Shown: positions 62,560 through 64,000 of the stretch, one piece after another
Position numbering within the stretch: the stretch's first letter is position 1
Layout: every line of letters starts with the position of its first letter
NCBI GenBank assembly: GCA_016192065.1
Contig: JACPUX010000032.1
Coordinates: 35,784-99,783 of the forward strand
Origin: Betaproteobacteria bacterium
Lineage (GTDB): Bacteria > Pseudomonadota > Gammaproteobacteria > Burkholderiales > Casimicrobiaceae
DNA length: 64,000 bases
Direction of reading: 5' to 3'
Translations under genes and position numbers: made by a program
Notes under the pieces: model-generated
Seen by the model: only the letters and a program-made list of their open reading frames with translations
Database searches by the model: none
Told to the model about the DNA's origin: nothing

Positions 62560-63162
62560 TCAATCAGCTCGACCTCCCGCCCGCGGCTCCGGCGCGCCGG
62601 CGGTCGCCCCGGGCAGCGGCGCCACGGCACAAAAGCCTTGCGCGGCCACATCGAGGGCCGAGTTAAATTTGCTGGAGAGATTCTGAAAAGCAATCAGCGC
62701 GGTCAGTTCAATGATGGCCTCGTCGTCGAATTCGCTCTTGAGACGATCCATCAGCGCGGCATCCACCCTACCGTCGGTGCGCGTGACCGTCTGGGCGTAG
62801 GCCAAAGCGGCCTTGCTGCGGGCATCGAAGAGCGGCGAACTCTCAAAATCGGACAAGGCGGCCAACTGCTCTTTGCTAAAACCACGCTTGAGCGCAAGGG
62901 CGGAATTGATGTCGACACAGAACGCGCACCAGTTGATCTGCGAGATCAACACCGTGACCATGGTGCGCAATTTCGGCTCGAGCGGCGAAGATCGGCGATC
63001 CAGGGCGCCATAGAGCAAGGACAGCGCCGCGAAGACCTTCGGAGAGCGCGCCCAGAGTCGGGCCGGTTCTAGTTCGCGGCCATAGCGCCGCCGCTGGTTG
63101 GCAAGGAAAAGACGTACATACCAGGGGAAGCGATGACCAGGGGGAGTGGTGATGAAACTCAT
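62560..63162 (-). CDS. AhpD/carboxymuconolactone decarboxylase family protein
   Basis: About 200 residues from the ATG at 63162. The CMD domain has the AhpD-like CxxC in NWCAFCVDINSALAL near residue 80, then RSKAALAYAQTVTR near 115 and FDDEAIIELTALIAFQNLSSKFN near 145-168. Members act as thiol-dependent peroxidase partners or as lactone decarboxylases; the CxxC favours a redox role. In this run of thiol and haem assembly genes that is plausible. Its start overlaps the stop of the ccmH-like gene by 4 bp. Confidence 0.82.
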   Translation of the reverse strand: MSFITTPPGHRFPWYVRLFLANQRRRYGRELEPARLWARSPKVFAALSLLYGALDRRSSPLEPKLRTMVTVLISQINWCAFCVDINSALALKRGFSKEQLAALSDFESSPLFDARSKAALAYAQTVTRTDGRVDAALMDRLKSEFDDEAIIELTALIAFQNLSSKFNSALDVAAQGFCAVAPLPGATAGAPEPRAGGRAD

Positions 63163-63593
63163 GACTTGACTTCCTGACCACCCACGGATGCATCCTGCGG
63201 CCGGTCGAAAAAAACCTTTCTCACGCCGACATAGACGCCTGCAAACATCAACCCGGCCCAGACCGCCAAGGCCCCCCACAGCAAGGCCCAGTCCAGGTCA
63301 TCGAAGCTCCTGGTGTATTGGTAGATTTTGCCGTTGATCCGCTGGGCGGGGGTAATGCGTGCGGCGTCGCCGTATTTGCCGACAAAGTAGTCGATGATCT
63401 GCTGCTTGCTCATGCCTTGTTTGATGAACTCGCCGACCTGGTTCTTCCATTCCAAACCGCAGGTCATGTTGCAATCCTCCAGGATCAGCGGGCATTCGCA
63501 GGGGCAGGCAAGATCCTTGGCGACCTCGTTGACGGTGAGCGCTTGCGCCCCGGCACCAAACAGGAACAACGCCGCGAGCAGGTGCGCGCGCAA
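63159..63593 (-). CDS. ccmH: CcmH-like cytochrome c biogenesis protein
   Basis: About 145 residues from a proposed TTG at 63593, which opens a signal peptide (LLAALFLFGAGAQA). The CcmH domain follows: ALTVNEVAKDLACPCECPLI, then EDCNMTCGLEWKNQVGEFIK and SKQQIIDYFVGKYGDAAR, ending with a transmembrane helix (about 108-127). The redox motif is of the Cys-rich form (CPCEC plus two further Cys) and differs from the usual RCxxC. CcmH reduces apocytochrome c before haem attachment. The frame stays open upstream through the tandem repeats, but that part is not a credible N-terminus. Confidence 0.85.
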   Translation of the reverse strand: MRAHLLAALFLFGAGAQALTVNEVAKDLACPCECPLILEDCNMTCGLEWKNQVGEFIKQGMSKQQIIDYFVGKYGDAARITPAQRINGKIYQYTRSFDDLDWALLWGALAVWAGLMFAGVYVGVRKVFFDRPQDASVGGQEVKS

Positions 63594-63640
63594 GCCCCGT
63601 GCCCATGCAGCAGGGTTGACCGCGCCGCTTGACGATCTCT

Positions 63641-64000
63641 CCCCCCGGCCCCCTTCCCGCGGAAGGGGGTGAGTGCGGTTCGCGGGCTCCGCCCGCTCCG
63701 GTACTTGGCTGGCGCCGCCTTCGGGCGGCCGGGCGGCGGCCGTTGGCAACCCTTCCCCCCAGCCCCCTTCCCGCGGAAGGGGGTGAGTGCGGTTCGCGGG
63801 CTCCGCCCGCTCCGGTACTTGGCTGGCGCCGCCTTCGGGCGGTCGGGCGGCGGCCGTTGACAACCCTTCCCCCCGGCCCCCTTCCCGCGGAAGGGGGTAA
63901 GTGCGGTTCGCGGGCTCCGCCCGCTCCGGTACTTGGCTGGCGCCGCCTTCGGGCGGTCGGGCGGCGGCCGTTGACAACCCTTCCCCCCAGCCCCCTTCCC
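63641..64000. repeat. 114-bp tandem repeats, three units and continuing
   Basis: Identical landmarks recur every 114 bp: the CTTCCCGCGGAAG palindrome occurs at about 63653, 63767, 63881 and 63995. Units differ at only a few positions. Because 114 is divisible by 3, a minus-strand frame stays open and would code for a 38-residue repeat, but this is probably accidental. The array runs off the window. A diverged single copy lies at 26775-26866. Confidence 0.92.

Noticed and set aside
63594..63977. N-terminal extension of the CcmH-like protein with 38-residue repeats
   Set aside because: The frame stays open only because the 114-bp intergenic repeat is a multiple of three; the composition is not protein-like and the signal peptide starts after it.

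Overview
The window reads as chromosomal DNA of a high-GC betaproteobacterium, probably a facultatively anaerobic, nitrate-respiring member of the Rhodocyclales or a close relative. This rests on the protein families present: an RNase E with a long Arg/Pro-rich tail, an NnrS-type protein, two cytochrome b proteins with many cytochrome and copper assembly factors, and a coenzyme-A-based anaerobic aromatic catabolic cluster. The assignment is inference from gene content; no rRNA or tRNA gene was recognised.

Region 1 (1-9.5 kb) is mainly housekeeping: DUF192 protein, SppA-like peptidase, Rieske ferredoxin, HAD phosphatase and RluC, then RNase E transcribed divergently from a good sigma-70 promoter inside the rluC start region, with a leader of about 770 nt. 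A NAD(P)-binding oxidoreductase and a divergent LysR regulator follow. Region 2 (9.7-17.7 kb) is envelope-related: a large secreted protein of unknown role, a gtrB-gtrA-GT-C lipid-linked sugar transfer set, an MFS transporter and a secreted beta-helix protein.

Region 3 (17.9-41.3 kb) is the centrepiece. A GntR/FCD regulator is followed, all on the + strand, by thiolase, acyl-CoA ligase, two hydantoinase/oxoprolinase-type subunits, an acyl-CoA dehydrogenase, a split B12-dependent mutase, a three-subunit xanthine-dehydrogenase-type molybdenum hydroxylase, a family III CoA-transferase, a fused 3-hydroxyacyl-CoA dehydrogenase/enoyl-CoA hydratase, a periplasmic binding protein and a one-chain indolepyruvate oxidoreductase. 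This set matches step by step the anaerobic indole-3-acetate (auxin) pathway known from Aromatoleum and Azoarcus: ring hydroxylation, ATP-dependent lactam opening, CoA activation, carbon-skeleton rearrangement, oxidative decarboxylation, and beta-oxidation to 2-aminobenzoyl-CoA plus acetyl-CoA. The oxidoreductase would feed tryptophan-derived indolepyruvate into it.

Region 4 (41.5-48.5 kb) is a worn accessory region: an hsdS 3' end, hipBA, an hsdR 5' end joined in frame to a metallopeptidase gene at a palindromic repeat, a lysE 3' end, a ParE/RHH toxin-antitoxin pair, a frameshifted lgt 5' end, a truncated rhuM and a multiply deleted [NiFe]-hydrogenase large-subunit gene.

Region 5 (48.6-64 kb) holds rsgA, an NnrS protein, an unusual MeaB GTPase carrying an XdhC-like C-terminal domain, and a long minus-strand run encoding two cytochrome b proteins (one with a C-terminal haem c), a SUMF1-like protein, a lipoprotein, a binding protein, three TlpA-like thioredoxins, PCuAC, SCO1, a CcdA-like protein, a CX3CH cytochrome, an AhpD-like protein and a CcmH-like protein. 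It ends in 114-bp tandem repeats. The MeaB-XdhC fusion is notable because the cluster in region 3 contains both a B12 mutase and a molybdenum hydroxylase, the two client types of its halves.
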